Below are positions 28,582 to 37,606 of a stretch of 64,000 bases of DNA, in pieces (within the stretch, counting starts at the first letter, position 1; the number at the start of each line of letters is the position of its first letter). This stretch comes from Micromonospora sp. WMMD1082 (lineage in GTDB: Bacteria > Actinomycetota > Actinomycetes > Mycobacteriales > Micromonosporaceae). The notes below the pieces were generated by a model. It was not told the origin of the DNA, searched no databases, and worked only from the letters and a program-made list of their open reading frames with translations. Both the position numbers and the translations under genes were made by a program. The stretch lies in assembly GCF_029626175.1 (NCBI RefSeq), contig NZ_JARUBM010000002.1, positions 4,543,001 through 4,607,000 on the forward strand. Reading direction: 5' to 3'.

Positions 28582-29448
28582 TCACTCGCGGGGGAGCAGG
28601 TCCGCCGGGTACTCCATGCCGTCGTGGGTGCAGGCCGCCGCGGCGACGCGGGCGGCGTAGCCGGCCGCCTCCGCCCAGGTCGCGCCGTGCCGCCGGGCCG
28701 CGACGATCCCCGCCGCGAAGGCATCCCCGGCGCCGTTGGTGTCGATCACCGGGCCGGGCGCGGTGGCGGCCGGCACCCGGCTGACCGTCCCGCCGAGGTG
28801 CAGGTCGGCGCCGTCGGCGCCCCGGGTGACCAGCACCGGGCGCGGCGCCAGGGCGGCGGCGACCCGCGCCGCGTGGTCGCCCAGCGCGGTGCCGCTGATC
28901 AGCACCAGCTCGGCGATCTCGGCGAACGGGCGATGGTACGGGTTGCGCCCGTCCCAGTCGTGCAGGTCGGTCGAGGTACCGATCCCCTCGCCCACCACGT
29001 CACCGAGGTCGGGCAGCAGGTCCCGCACCCAGCCCATGATTGACAGGTGGACGTGGGTGGCGTCCCGGGCCAGCGCCGACAGCCGCGCCACGGTGAACGG
29101 CGGGGGGCCGCCGGGGCGGGGGTCGTACAGCGACATCCGCCGTCCGTCGGGGTCGACCAGGTTCACCGACCGGCGGGTGCCGGCCGGGTCGTCGGCCAGC
29201 ACAGCGTGCACGTCGGTGCGGGCCAGCGCGGCCCGCACGACGTCACCGGCGGGGTCCGTGCCCACGGTGTCGACCACCGCCACCCGCAGCCCGAGCGCGT
29301 GCGCGGCGAGCACCACGCCGGCGCCGGTGTTGCCGATGCGCAGGTCGATCGGGTCGACGGTGACGGAGTCGACCACCGGCAGCGGCAACCCGGGCACCCG
29401 TACCCGCACGTCGACACCGAGGCCGCCAACCACCAGCAGGTCGTACAT
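28582..29448 (-). CDS. PfkB family carbohydrate kinase
   Basis: A 288-residue ribokinase-fold sugar or nucleoside kinase. The amino motif LVVGGLGVDVRV and the carboxyl signature DTNGAGDAFAAGI, whose Asp is the catalytic base and whose GAGD loop is the anion hole, are intact. It is shorter than ribokinase by a little but complete. ATG 29448 is the start. The gene is divergent from the SNF2 helicase. The substrate is not evident. Confidence 0.88.
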   Translation of the reverse strand: MYDLLVVGGLGVDVRVRVPGLPLPVVDSVTVDPIDLRIGNTGAGVVLAAHALGLRVAVVDTVGTDPAGDVVRAALARTDVHAVLADDPAGTRRSVNLVDPDGRRMSLYDPRPGGPPPFTVARLSALARDATHVHLSIMGWVRDLLPDLGDVVGEGIGTSTDLHDWDGRNPYHRPFAEIAELVLISGTALGDHAARVAAALAPRPVLVTRGADGADLHLGGTVSRVPAATAPGPVIDTNGAGDAFAAGIVAARRHGATWAEAAGYAARVAAAACTHDGMEYPADLLPRE

Positions 29449-29548
29449 GGCGCCGACGGTAGCCGGTCGGCGGCCGCCTATTCTGGCTCGGGTGTTGACC
29501 GGGGGCCTGAGGCGTTGACCGGGGGCCCTTCCTTCGGAGGGGGAGTGC

Positions 29549-32500
29549 GTGCTGGTCGTGCACGGGATGTGGCTGCCCGGCCGAGGGCTGGCCGTCTGGG
29601 CCGAGGACAGTGGCCTGCCGCCGCATGCACCGCGTCGCCCCGGCCGGGCACCCCGGGACCGCCCGCACCCGTTCGCCGCCGACCACGCCACGCTGGTCGC
29701 CCTGCTGGCCGAGGCCGCCGAGCCGACCGACCTCGGCAGCGCGCTGCTGCGCCTGCCCACCCGCGCCGGCTCGCCGCTGGACTCGCCGGAGCTGGTCCGG
29801 ACCGCCGTCGTGGAACCGGTCCGGGGCGCGGTCACCCTCGCCGGGTGGCGCGTCCCCGTCCTGGCGTACGCCCCGGATGCCGGCCTGTCGCTGCTGCGTA
29901 CCGTCGACGGGCTGGCCGCCGCGCCCGGCGCGAGCCTGCGTCACCTGGCCGAGCTGGCCGCCTTCGCCACCGACCTGGCCGCCCGTGGCCGGGTCCTGCC
30001 CGGCCTCGCCGATCCACCCCCGGCCACCGTCCCACCGAATGCCGCTGCCTCGGCGAATGCCACCTTCCCGGCGAATGCCACCTTCCCGGCGGATGCCGCC
30101 GTACCGGCTCGCGGCAGCGGCGCGGTGGGTGCCGGGGTCGCCGCCGCGACGGACGCGGTGGCCGCGACGACGGCGGTGGCCGCGACGACGGCGCTGGCCG
30201 TGTGGCGACCGTTGCTCACCGGCACGGACGCCGCCTGGGCCCGGTCGCTGGCGCTGGCCCTGCCGCCCGCGGCCCGGGCGGTCGTCGAGGCGGAGCTACC
30301 CGCCCTCTCGGCCGGCGAGCCGGGCGAGCATCCTCCGCACATCGGTGCTGGCCCGTCCGGCGGTGCTGGTCGGCGCGGGGCGGCCGGCGGACCGGCGCGT
30401 AACCCCGGCCGGCGCTCTGGGGCGGCCTCGTCCACCGACCCGGTCGACGCGCCGGGGCTGCTGGTCGCCGAGGCGCTCGACGCGCTCACCGACGCCGCGG
30501 TGCGCGCCGTGCTGCCGCCGACCACCCTGGCCCGGGGGGTGCGACCGAACGGCGCGGTGACGGCCTGGTTGGGCGCGCTGACCGGGCCACGGCGGGTGTT
30601 CACCGCCGAGGCGGCGGCGCTGCGGGCGCTGGGGTCCGAGCTGGACGAGTGGCAGCGGGACGCCGCCGGCGCGGCGGTCCGGGCGAGCTTCCGGCTGGTC
30701 GAACCGCCGACCGACGAGATCGCCGAGCCGGTGACCGTGGTGCCGGCCGACCCGGGGGCGGTCGTCGCGACCACCGACCGGTGGCGGGTGGAGTTCGGGC
30801 TCCGCGCCACCGACGAGCCGGGCCTGCACGTCGACGCCGGCCAGGTGTGGCGCGGCGAGGGCGTGGCGGTCGTGGGTGAGCACCCGCAGGAGACCCTGCT
30901 GGCCGAGCTGGGCCGGGCCAGCCGGCTCTGGCCCGAGCTGGACGCGGCACTGCGGACCGCCCGGCCGGAGGCGCTGGATCTGGACGCCGACGGCGCGCAC
31001 CGGTTCCTGCGTGAGGGCGCACCCACCCTGCACGCGGCCGGCTTCAACGTACTGCTGCCCTCCTGGTGGCAGCGGCCCGCCTCGCGGCTCGGCGCGCGGC
31101 TGCGGGCGCGGTCCCGCAGCGCACCCGGCGCGGTCACCGGCCCGGGCGACCGGGTCGGGCTGGACGCCCTGGTCGACTACCGCTGGGAACTGGCCCTGGG
31201 CGACCAGCCGCTGACCGGGGACGAGTTGGCTCGCCTGGCGGAGCTGAAGACGCCACTGGTGCGGCTGCGCGGGCGCTGGGTCGAACTGGACCCGAAGCGG
31301 CTCGCCGCCGGTCTGCGGCTGCTGCGTTCCACCGGCGAGCTGACCGTGGCCGACCTGCTGCGGCTCGGGCTCGGCGAGGACGTCGCACAGCCGGACGCGT
31401 TGCCGGTGCTGGAGGTGAGCGCCGACGGTGCGCTGGGCGACCTGCTCGCCGGGGCGGTGGATCGCCGGCTCGCCCCGCTGGCGGAGCCGCCGTCCTTCCG
31501 CGGCACCCTGCGGCCGTACCAGCGGCGGGGGTTCGCGTGGCTGGCGTTCCTCCAGTCGCTGGGGCTCGGCGGGGTGCTCGCCGACGACATGGGACTGGGC
31601 AAGACGGTGCAGCTGCTGGCCCTGCTGGCCGCCGACCCGCCGCAGGCCGGTCCGACCCTGCTGGTCTGTCCGATGTCGCTGGTCGGCAACTGGCAGCGGG
31701 AGGCCGCGCGGTTCACGCCGGAGCTGCGCGTACACGTGCACCATGGTGCGCAGCGGGCACGGGGCGGGGAGTTCGGCGCCACCGCGCACGCGGCGGACCT
31801 GGTCCTCACCACGTACTCGGTGGCCGCCCGGGACGCGGCGGAGCTGGCCGGTGTCGACTGGCATCGGGTGGTGCTCGACGAGGCGCAGGCCATCAAGAAC
31901 GCCGCCACCCGCCAGGCGGAGGCGGTCCGGGCGCTGCCCGCCCGGCACCGCATCGCGGTGACCGGTACGCCGGTGGAGAACCGGCTGGCCGACCTCTGGT
32001 CCATCATGCAGTTCGCCAATCCGGGCCTGCTCGGCCCGGCGGCGGCCTTCCGCAAGCGGTTCGCCGAGCCGATCGAGCGGCACGGCGACACCGAGACGGC
32101 CGAACGGCTGCGCCGGATCACCGGCCCGTTCGTGCTGCGCCGGCTCAAGACCGACTCGTCGATCATCTCGGACCTGCCGGAGAAGCTGGAGATGGAGGTC
32201 TTCTGCAACCTCACCGCCGAGCAGGCCGCGCTCTACCGGGTGGTCGTCGACGACATGCTGGCGCGCATCGAGTCCAGCGACGGCATCGAGCGGCGCGGCC
32301 TGGTGCTGGCCACCATGACCCGGCTCAAGCAGGTCTGCAACCACCCCGCGCAGCTGCTGCGCGACGGGTCACCCCTGGACGGGCGTTCGGGCAAGCTGGC
32401 CCGGCTGGAGGAGATCCTCGACGAGGTCCTCGCGGCGGGGGAGAAGGCCCTGCTGTTCACCCAGTACGCGGAGTTCGGCGGGATGCTGCGCGGGCACCTG

Positions 32501-32926
32501 TCGGCCCGGTTCGGCCGGGAGGTGCTGTTCCTGCACGGCGGGGTCGGCAAGGCCGAGCGCGACGCCATGGTGGCCCGCTTCCAGTCCGACGGCGGCCCCG
32601 CCCTGTTCGTCCTCTCCCTCAAGGCGGGTGGCACCGGGCTGACCCTGACCGCCGCCAACCACGTGGTGCACGTCGACCGGTGGTGGAACCCGGCGGTGGA
32701 GGACCAGGCCACCGACCGGGCGTTCCGGATCGGGCAGCGCCGCCGGGTGCAGGTCCGCAAGTTCGTCTGCGCCGGCACGGTGGAGGAGAAGGTGGCCGCG
32801 CTGATCGCCGACAAGCGCGGCCTGGCCGCGTCGGTCGTCGGCACCGGCGAGCAGTGGGTCACCGAGTTGTCCACCGCCCAGCTGCGCGAGCTGTTCACTC
32901 TGGACGCCGGGGCGGTGGCCGAATGA
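29549..32926 (+). CDS. SNF2-family DNA helicase/ATPase (RapA-like)
   Basis: A 1,125-residue DNA translocase. An amino region of ~600 residues of the bacterial SNF2-associated type precedes the motor: RPYQRRGFAWL, Walker A DDMGLGKTVQ, Walker B VLDEAQAIKN, then the second RecA lobe with LFTQYAEFGGM, SLKAGGTGLTLTAANHV and the arginine finger region DQATDRAFRIGQ. GTG 29549 follows GGAGGGGGA. It overlaps the SWIM gene by four bases (ATGA), a common actinobacterial pair. Residues ~169-220 contain two short in-frame minisatellites, so that part is probably a flexible linker. Confidence 0.9.
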   Translation: MLVVHGMWLPGRGLAVWAEDSGLPPHAPRRPGRAPRDRPHPFAADHATLVALLAEAAEPTDLGSALLRLPTRAGSPLDSPELVRTAVVEPVRGAVTLAGWRVPVLAYAPDAGLSLLRTVDGLAAAPGASLRHLAELAAFATDLAARGRVLPGLADPPPATVPPNAAASANATFPANATFPADAAVPARGSGAVGAGVAAATDAVAATTAVAATTALAVWRPLLTGTDAAWARSLALALPPAARAVVEAELPALSAGEPGEHPPHIGAGPSGGAGRRGAAGGPARNPGRRSGAASSTDPVDAPGLLVAEALDALTDAAVRAVLPPTTLARGVRPNGAVTAWLGALTGPRRVFTAEAAALRALGSELDEWQRDAAGAAVRASFRLVEPPTDEIAEPVTVVPADPGAVVATTDRWRVEFGLRATDEPGLHVDAGQVWRGEGVAVVGEHPQETLLAELGRASRLWPELDAALRTARPEALDLDADGAHRFLREGAPTLHAAGFNVLLPSWWQRPASRLGARLRARSRSAPGAVTGPGDRVGLDALVDYRWELALGDQPLTGDELARLAELKTPLVRLRGRWVELDPKRLAAGLRLLRSTGELTVADLLRLGLGEDVAQPDALPVLEVSADGALGDLLAGAVDRRLAPLAEPPSFRGTLRPYQRRGFAWLAFLQSLGLGGVLADDMGLGKTVQLLALLAADPPQAGPTLLVCPMSLVGNWQREAARFTPELRVHVHHGAQRARGGEFGATAHAADLVLTTYSVAARDAAELAGVDWHRVVLDEAQAIKNAATRQAEAVRALPARHRIAVTGTPVENRLADLWSIMQFANPGLLGPAAAFRKRFAEPIERHGDTETAERLRRITGPFVLRRLKTDSSIISDLPEKLEMEVFCNLTAEQAALYRVVVDDMLARIESSDGIERRGLVLATMTRLKQVCNHPAQLLRDGSPLDGRSGKLARLEEILDEVLAAGEKALLFTQYAEFGGMLRGHLSARFGREVLFLHGGVGKAERDAMVARFQSDGGPALFVLSLKAGGTGLTLTAANHVVHVDRWWNPAVEDQATDRAFRIGQRRRVQVRKFVCAGTVEEKVAALIADKRGLAASVVGTGEQWVTELSTAQLRELFTLDAGAVAE
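30053..30208 (+). repeat. Two in-frame 18-bp minisatellites in the SNF2 gene
   Basis: GCGAATGCCACCTTCCCG occurs at 30053 and 30071 with a degenerate third copy at 30089; GCGGTGGCCGCGACGACG occurs at 30155 and 30173 with a partial third at 30191. Both are multiples of three and encode ANATFP and AVAATT units. Confidence 0.8.
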
Positions 32927-33885
32927 GCACCGACACCCGTGGCCGGTTCGCCGACTACGGCCCGCCGCGCCGGGTCGACGGCGGCCTGCGGGCCCGCAGC
33001 ACCCGCGGCACGATCGGGGTCTCCTGGTGGTCCCGCCGGTTCCTGGAGGTGCTGGAGTCGTTCGCGCTCGGCACCCGGCTGACCCGGGGCCGGTCGTACG
33101 CCCGCGCCGGCCAGGTCGTCCGCCTCGACGTGGCACCGGGCGTGGTGTCGGCGGTGGTGCAGGGCTCGCGGGTGACGCCGTACCAGGTCGACGTCGTACT
33201 GCCGCCGTTTCCGGCGCGGCTGTGGGCGCGGATCGAGGCGGAGTTGGCCGCCCAGGCGTTCTTCAGCGCCCGGCTGCTCGCCGGTGACCTGCCGGCCGAA
33301 CTGGAGGAGCTGTTCGCCGCCGCCGGCGCACCGCTGTTCCCCGCCGCCGTGACGGAGCTGGACCAGCGCTGCTCGTGCCCGGACCCGGCGGTGCCCTGCA
33401 AGCACCTCGCCGCCACCTTCTACCTGCTCGCCGAGGCGTTCGACGCCGACCCGTTCACCCTCCTGCACTGGCGCGGCCGTAGCCGGGCGGACCTGCTCGC
33501 CCGGCTCCGGGAGCTACGCGTCGCCGGCTCGCCGGCCGCACCGGGCGCCGGCGAACCGCCGGAGCCAGCCGAGGACAGCGTCCGGCCGCCCGCCCGGCGA
33601 ACCAGCACCGGCCGCGAGCGCCACGGCGAGCCGCCGCCCGGTCGGCGCGCGGCGGATGTCCCCGCCGCCGGTGCGGCGCGGGCCCTCGCCGACCTGCCCG
33701 CCGTGCCGCTGACCGAGGCGGTCGACCGGTTCTGGCTGCCGCCCGTGCCGCTGCCGGAGCGTCCGCCCAGCCTGACCGCCCGGCCGGACCTGCTGCTGCG
33801 CCAGCTCGGTGCGCCCGCGCCCGCCATCGGTGGGCCGGGCCTGGCCGAGCGCCTGCGCCACGCCTACCGGCAGCTGGGCGGGTAG
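32923..33885 (+). CDS. SWIM zinc-finger protein, partner of the SNF2 helicase
   Basis: A 320-residue protein overlapping the helicase gene by four bases. Its central motif CSCPDPAVPCKHLAATFY is a SWIM zinc finger (CxC...CxH), a DNA- or protein-binding element often encoded beside SNF2 ATPases. The amino half WWSRRFLEVLESFALGTRL is also typical of this partner family. A Pro/Arg-rich linker (residues ~210-260) leads to a carboxyl helical part. A joint role in chromosome or repair transactions is inferred from the pairing. Confidence 0.88.
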   Translation: MSTDTRGRFADYGPPRRVDGGLRARSTRGTIGVSWWSRRFLEVLESFALGTRLTRGRSYARAGQVVRLDVAPGVVSAVVQGSRVTPYQVDVVLPPFPARLWARIEAELAAQAFFSARLLAGDLPAELEELFAAAGAPLFPAAVTELDQRCSCPDPAVPCKHLAATFYLLAEAFDADPFTLLHWRGRSRADLLARLRELRVAGSPAAPGAGEPPEPAEDSVRPPARRTSTGRERHGEPPPGRRAADVPAAGAARALADLPAVPLTEAVDRFWLPPVPLPERPPSLTARPDLLLRQLGAPAPAIGGPGLAERLRHAYRQLGG

Positions 33886-33910
33886 CCCCTGCCCTCCCAC
33901 CCGGGGGCGG

Positions 33911-34168
33911 TCACAGCCAGCGCTGCCGGAACCGCCACATGAGCGCCGCGTTGGTCAGCAGCACCACCGCGAAGATCGCCCCGGCCAGTCGCCCGGCGAG
34001 CACGGTGGTTGCCGGCAGTGCCGCCCAGAGCACGATGGTCAACAGCAGTAGCCATCGGCCGCGCCGGCCCCGGGCCCGATTGTCGAGCCGGGCAAAGAAC
34101 GCCGGGTCGCTTTCCCGCAGGTTCCGGGTGATCTGCTCGAATCTACGCTGATCCTCTTTGCTGAGCAT
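33911..34168 (-). CDS. DUF3040 membrane protein
   Basis: An 85-residue protein from ATG 34168. It opens MLSKEDQRRFEQITRNLRESDPAFFARL, the hallmark of DUF3040, and has two hydrophobic segments (WLLLLTIVLWAALPATTVLAG and AGAIFAVVLLTNAALMW). The family is common in actinobacteria and without known function. It is convergent with the SWIM gene. Confidence 0.85.
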   Translation of the reverse strand: MLSKEDQRRFEQITRNLRESDPAFFARLDNRARGRRGRWLLLLTIVLWAALPATTVLAGRLAGAIFAVVLLTNAALMWRFRQRWL

Positions 34169-34529
34169 GTGCCTTCCCCTCACGCGTTCAGCAACGGTGC
34201 AGCGGAGTACCCGCTGTGGTGACGGCTCACGCGCTGTTTCTGCTGCTACTTTGGTCGGACGCTGCCTTATCCCGGCCTTAAGTTTGCCTGTGCGGCGAGG
34301 CGGGGCGGCGGAGGTGGGATTGGCGCCTGCGGCACCTGGGGGTGCCCCGAAAGCCCTGCTCGGGAGGTGCGTACCCGGCTGACCGGTAACCCTCCGCGGG
34401 GCGTTCTGCCTTAAGTGCTCCCGCCCTGGGCCGTTCGGCTGCCTTGTCCGGGCAGGCGTTGCTGGCTACGTTCCCGGGGCAAACCCCCTTCAGGCGCTCG
34501 GTAGGAAACGGGAAGATGAGGCCGTACGC
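34169..34529. other. Divergent intergenic region upstream of the flavin electron-transfer operon
   Basis: About 360 bases without a supported gene. Two copies of GCCTTAAG (34275-34282 and 34408-34415) lie 133 bases apart in AT-richer patches and could be regulator sites. No clear hairpin or promoter is visible. Confidence 0.4.
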
Positions 34530-35948
34530 GTGACGACGTACCCCCGCCCGTACTCCCAGTCCCGGTCCGGATCCCCGTATCGGGGTGGCGGTCGGTCGCC
34601 CGTACCCCCGCCGCTGCCGGTGGTGCCGCGCCGCGGCGCGGCCGGGCGGCGGCTGCTGACCGTGCTGTTCCTGGGTGGCCTCGTCGCCAGTGTGCTGCCG
34701 TGGTGGCTGGACACCCCCGCCGGCTCGCTGACCGGGGGCACCGCGATGACCACCGCGGCCGGTCAGATCACCGGCCTGCTCGCCGGCTACCTGCTGCTGG
34801 TGCAGGTGCTGATGATGAGCCGCCTGCCGGTGCTGGAGCGCTGGGCCGGCGGCGAGCGGATCGCCCGCTGGCACCGGGACGTCGGCGCCACCCTGCTGGT
34901 CGCGGTCCTCGCGCACACGGCCCTGATCCTGGTCGGCTACGCCAACCTGGAGGGCCGCTCGCTGCTCGGTCAGGCCAATGTGATGCTGCGCGACTACCAG
35001 GACATGGCCTCCGCGTTCGCCGCCGCCGGTCTGCTGGTGCTGGTCGGGCTGGCCAGCGTGCGGGCGGTACGCCGGGTGCTGCCCTACGAGCTGTGGCACG
35101 CCACCCACATGGCGGCGTACGCCGTGCTGCTGCTCGGCTACGCCCACCAGTTCAGCAACGGCAGCCAGCTGTTCCGGCCCGGCCCGGTGCGTACCGGATG
35201 GATCGCCCTGTACGTGCTGGTGATCACCGCGCTGCTCTGGGGCAGGGTGCTCGCCCCGACGATGTTCAACCTGCGGCACCGGCTGCGGGTGGCCGATGTG
35301 GTCGCGGAGAACCGGGACACCGTCTCCATCTACCTGACCGGCCGGCGACTGGACCGGCTGGAGATGCTCGGCGGGCAGTTCTTCCGCTGGCGGTTCCTGA
35401 CCCGGGGCTGCTGGTGGCAGTCGCACCCGTTCTCGGTTTCCGCGGCGGCCAACGACCGCTGGCTGCGGCTGACCGTGAAGGTGGTCGGCCAGCACACCCG
35501 CGACCTGCGCGACCTCGACCTCGACACCCGGGTCTGGGCGGTGGGGCCGTCGGGCACCTTCACCGCCGCCCACCGCACCCGTGAGCGGGCGCTGCTGATC
35601 GCCGGTGGCAGCGGCATCACCCCGCTGCGGGCGATGCTGGAGGAGCTTCCGCCGGGAGCGGCGCTGATCTACCGCGCCCGCACCCCCGACGAGGTGCTGC
35701 TGCACGAGGAGCTGGACTGGCTCGCCCGGGCGCGCGGTGTGCAGGTCTGGTACGTCATCGGCTCCCGCCACGACCCCGGTCCCCGGCAGGTGATGACCCC
35801 GGACGGGCTGCGCCGGCTGGTGCCGGACGTGGCCCGCCGGGACGTCTACCTGTGTGGCCCGCCCGGCCTGATCGAGCAGTGTCGCGGGATGCTCCGCCGG
35901 GCCGGCGTGCCCCGCCGGCAGATCCACCTCGCCACCTTCGAGCTCTGA
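34530..35948 (+). CDS. Ferric-reductase-like transmembrane oxidoreductase with ferredoxin-reductase domain
   Basis: A 472-residue membrane flavocytochrome. After a ~40-residue Pro/Arg/Gly-rich head come about six membrane helices; paired His residues for heme appear in WHRDVGATLLVAVLAHTAL and ELWHATHMAAYAVLLLGYAHQ. The carboxyl half has the FAD motif SHPFSVSAA and the NAD(P) motif GGSGITPLRAM, ending CGPPGLIEQC. It should carry electrons from NAD(P)H across the membrane. GTG 34530 starts it; FMN-binding and ApbE genes follow directly. Confidence 0.9.
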   Translation: MTTYPRPYSQSRSGSPYRGGGRSPVPPPLPVVPRRGAAGRRLLTVLFLGGLVASVLPWWLDTPAGSLTGGTAMTTAAGQITGLLAGYLLLVQVLMMSRLPVLERWAGGERIARWHRDVGATLLVAVLAHTALILVGYANLEGRSLLGQANVMLRDYQDMASAFAAAGLLVLVGLASVRAVRRVLPYELWHATHMAAYAVLLLGYAHQFSNGSQLFRPGPVRTGWIALYVLVITALLWGRVLAPTMFNLRHRLRVADVVAENRDTVSIYLTGRRLDRLEMLGGQFFRWRFLTRGCWWQSHPFSVSAAANDRWLRLTVKVVGQHTRDLRDLDLDTRVWAVGPSGTFTAAHRTRERALLIAGGSGITPLRAMLEELPPGAALIYRARTPDEVLLHEELDWLARARGVQVWYVIGSRHDPGPRQVMTPDGLRRLVPDVARRDVYLCGPPGLIEQCRGMLRRAGVPRRQIHLATFEL

Positions 35949-35960
35949 GAGGTCCTCCGC

Positions 35961-36503
35961 ATGCGCCGCGCGCTCCTCGCGATCACCGGCCTGGCCGCCA
36001 GCACCACCGCCCTGGTGGTGCTCAAGGCGGCCCCGGGCACCAGCCAGACCGCCCAGGAGGTGTCCGGGCCGGTGGCGCCCGCCTCCGGTGAGCCGGACGA
36101 CGACGACGCCCCGGTCAGTGGTGAGCCGGACGCCAGCGCGTCGCCGAAGTCGTCCCCCAGTGCGAGCGCCAGGAAGACCCCGTCGGCCGGGCGCAGTACC
36201 TCGGCCGCCCCGCGCGCCACCACCCGCACGGTGACCGGGCCGGCGGTTTCCAACGAGTTCGGCAGCGTCCAGGTGCGGATCACGCTGGCCGGCAACCGGA
36301 TCGTCAACGCGGTGGCGGTGGACCTGCCGCGCAAGACGGCCCAGTCCGACCAGCGCAGCGACCAGGTCGACAGCCGGTACAGCGGCGCGGCGGGGATGGT
36401 GGTGGAGCGGCAGAGCGCCGATCTGGACACCGTCTCGGGGGCGACCGCGACGAGCGAGTCCTACCGGGGGTCGTTGCAGGCAGCGATCGACCAATCCCGG
36501 TGA
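35961..36503 (+). CDS. Exported FMN-binding domain protein, covalent flavinylation substrate
   Basis: A 180-residue protein 12 bases after the reductase gene. A signal segment (residues ~1-30) precedes a Ser/Pro/Asp-rich linker and an FMN-bind domain. The flavin acceptor Thr is in the motif DTVSGATATSE, the site used by ApbE. It should receive electrons outside the membrane from the reductase. Its stop overlaps the apbE start (GTGA). Confidence 0.9.
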   Translation: MRRALLAITGLAASTTALVVLKAAPGTSQTAQEVSGPVAPASGEPDDDDAPVSGEPDASASPKSSPSASARKTPSAGRSTSAAPRATTRTVTGPAVSNEFGSVQVRITLAGNRIVNAVAVDLPRKTAQSDQRSDQVDSRYSGAAGMVVERQSADLDTVSGATATSESYRGSLQAAIDQSR

Positions 36504-37273
36504 GGGTGTCCGCCGTGGCCCGGCCCGGGATGCGCCGCGTCGAACACGTCATGGGCACCCCGATCAGCCTGGACATCGCCGACGACCGGCCCGTCGCCGA
36601 GCTGGACGAGCTGGCCGACGAGGCGTTCGCCTGGCTACGCGAGGTGGACGCGCGGTTCAGCACGTACCGGATGGACAGCGAGGTGTGCCGCTTCGACCGG
36701 GGCGAGTTGCTGCTGTCCGAGGCGTCGGCGGACCTGCGCCGGGTGCTGGAACGCTGCGCCGACCTGTGGGGCGTCACCGACGGCTTCTTCGACGCGTACG
36801 CCACCGGCGGGCTCGACCCGTCCGGGTACGTCAAGGGCTGGGCGGCCCAGGTGGCCTCGGACCGACTGCGCGCCGCCGGCGCGGTGAACCACTGCCTGAA
36901 CGCCGGGGGCGACGTGCGGGTGTCCGGCCGCTCGTCGACGGGACTGCCGTGGCGGATCGGCGTGCGGCATCCGTGGAACCCGTCGGCGACCTGTCTCGTG
37001 CTGACCGGAACGGACCTGGCGGTGGCCACCTCGGGCGTCTACGAGCGAGGCCACCACATCCGCGACCCTCGGCGGGGCGCGCCGGCTCGGGGGCTGCGGT
37101 CGGTGACCGTGGTCGGACACGACCTCGGGCTGGCCGACGCGTACGCCACCGCGGCCCTGGCCATGGGCGTGGCCGGCATCGGCTGGTTGGACCGGCTGCC
37201 CGCGCACCGGCACGCGGTGGTCACCGACGACGGGTGCTGCCTGCACTCCACCGACCTGCCGTTGGCCGGGTGA
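36500..37273 (+). CDS. apbE: FAD:protein FMN transferase
   Basis: A 257-residue ApbE: it moves FMN from FAD to a Thr of exported flavoproteins. Family blocks are HVMGTPISLDI, SGYVKGWAAQVASDRL, LNAGGDVRVSG, LAVATSGVYERG and GLADAYATAALAMG, the last holding metal ligands. It is short for the family (about 300) and shows no obvious lipobox, so it may act in or near the membrane by an unclear route. The substrate is very likely the preceding FMN-binding protein. Confidence 0.9.
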   Translation: MRVSAVARPGMRRVEHVMGTPISLDIADDRPVAELDELADEAFAWLREVDARFSTYRMDSEVCRFDRGELLLSEASADLRRVLERCADLWGVTDGFFDAYATGGLDPSGYVKGWAAQVASDRLRAAGAVNHCLNAGGDVRVSGRSSTGLPWRIGVRHPWNPSATCLVLTGTDLAVATSGVYERGHHIRDPRRGAPARGLRSVTVVGHDLGLADAYATAALAMGVAGIGWLDRLPAHRHAVVTDDGCCLHSTDLPLAG

Positions 37274-37606
37274 GCCATGCCGCACCCGACGCCTCCGGAT
37301 CGGCCGCCGGTCGTGCGCCCGGGCCTGGGTCAGCACCTGGGTCAGGGCCTCTGCCCGGACCTGGGTCAGGTCCAGCGGGCCGGCCGGTGGGTGGTGGCCG
37401 GGCGGGAGCCGGGCGGCCGGGGCCGACCGGGCCGGGCGCCCGGCGGCCGGGTGGCCGCCCATCGGCGGCCGGGTCGGTGCTGCCGGGGTGGCTCGGCGCC
37501 GCCCGGATGGTGCCTGGTGTCGTCGGTGGACATCGGATCCCCGCTCCCGGCGCGGGTGCGCCGTCGTAGGACTCAACGAGCGCCCGCCATCCCGGGTCGC
37601 TGCCGG
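37274..37606. other. Intergenic region between convergent genes
   Basis: About 330 bases with no credible gene. Near 37324-37370 the string CCTGGGTCAG occurs three times, at irregular spacing, as a short direct repeat. No strong hairpin is seen. Confidence 0.4.

Noticed and set aside
29047..30402. 451-residue plus-strand frame across the PfkB/SNF2 gap
   Set aside because: Antisense to the PfkB gene and out of frame with SNF2; no family resemblance.
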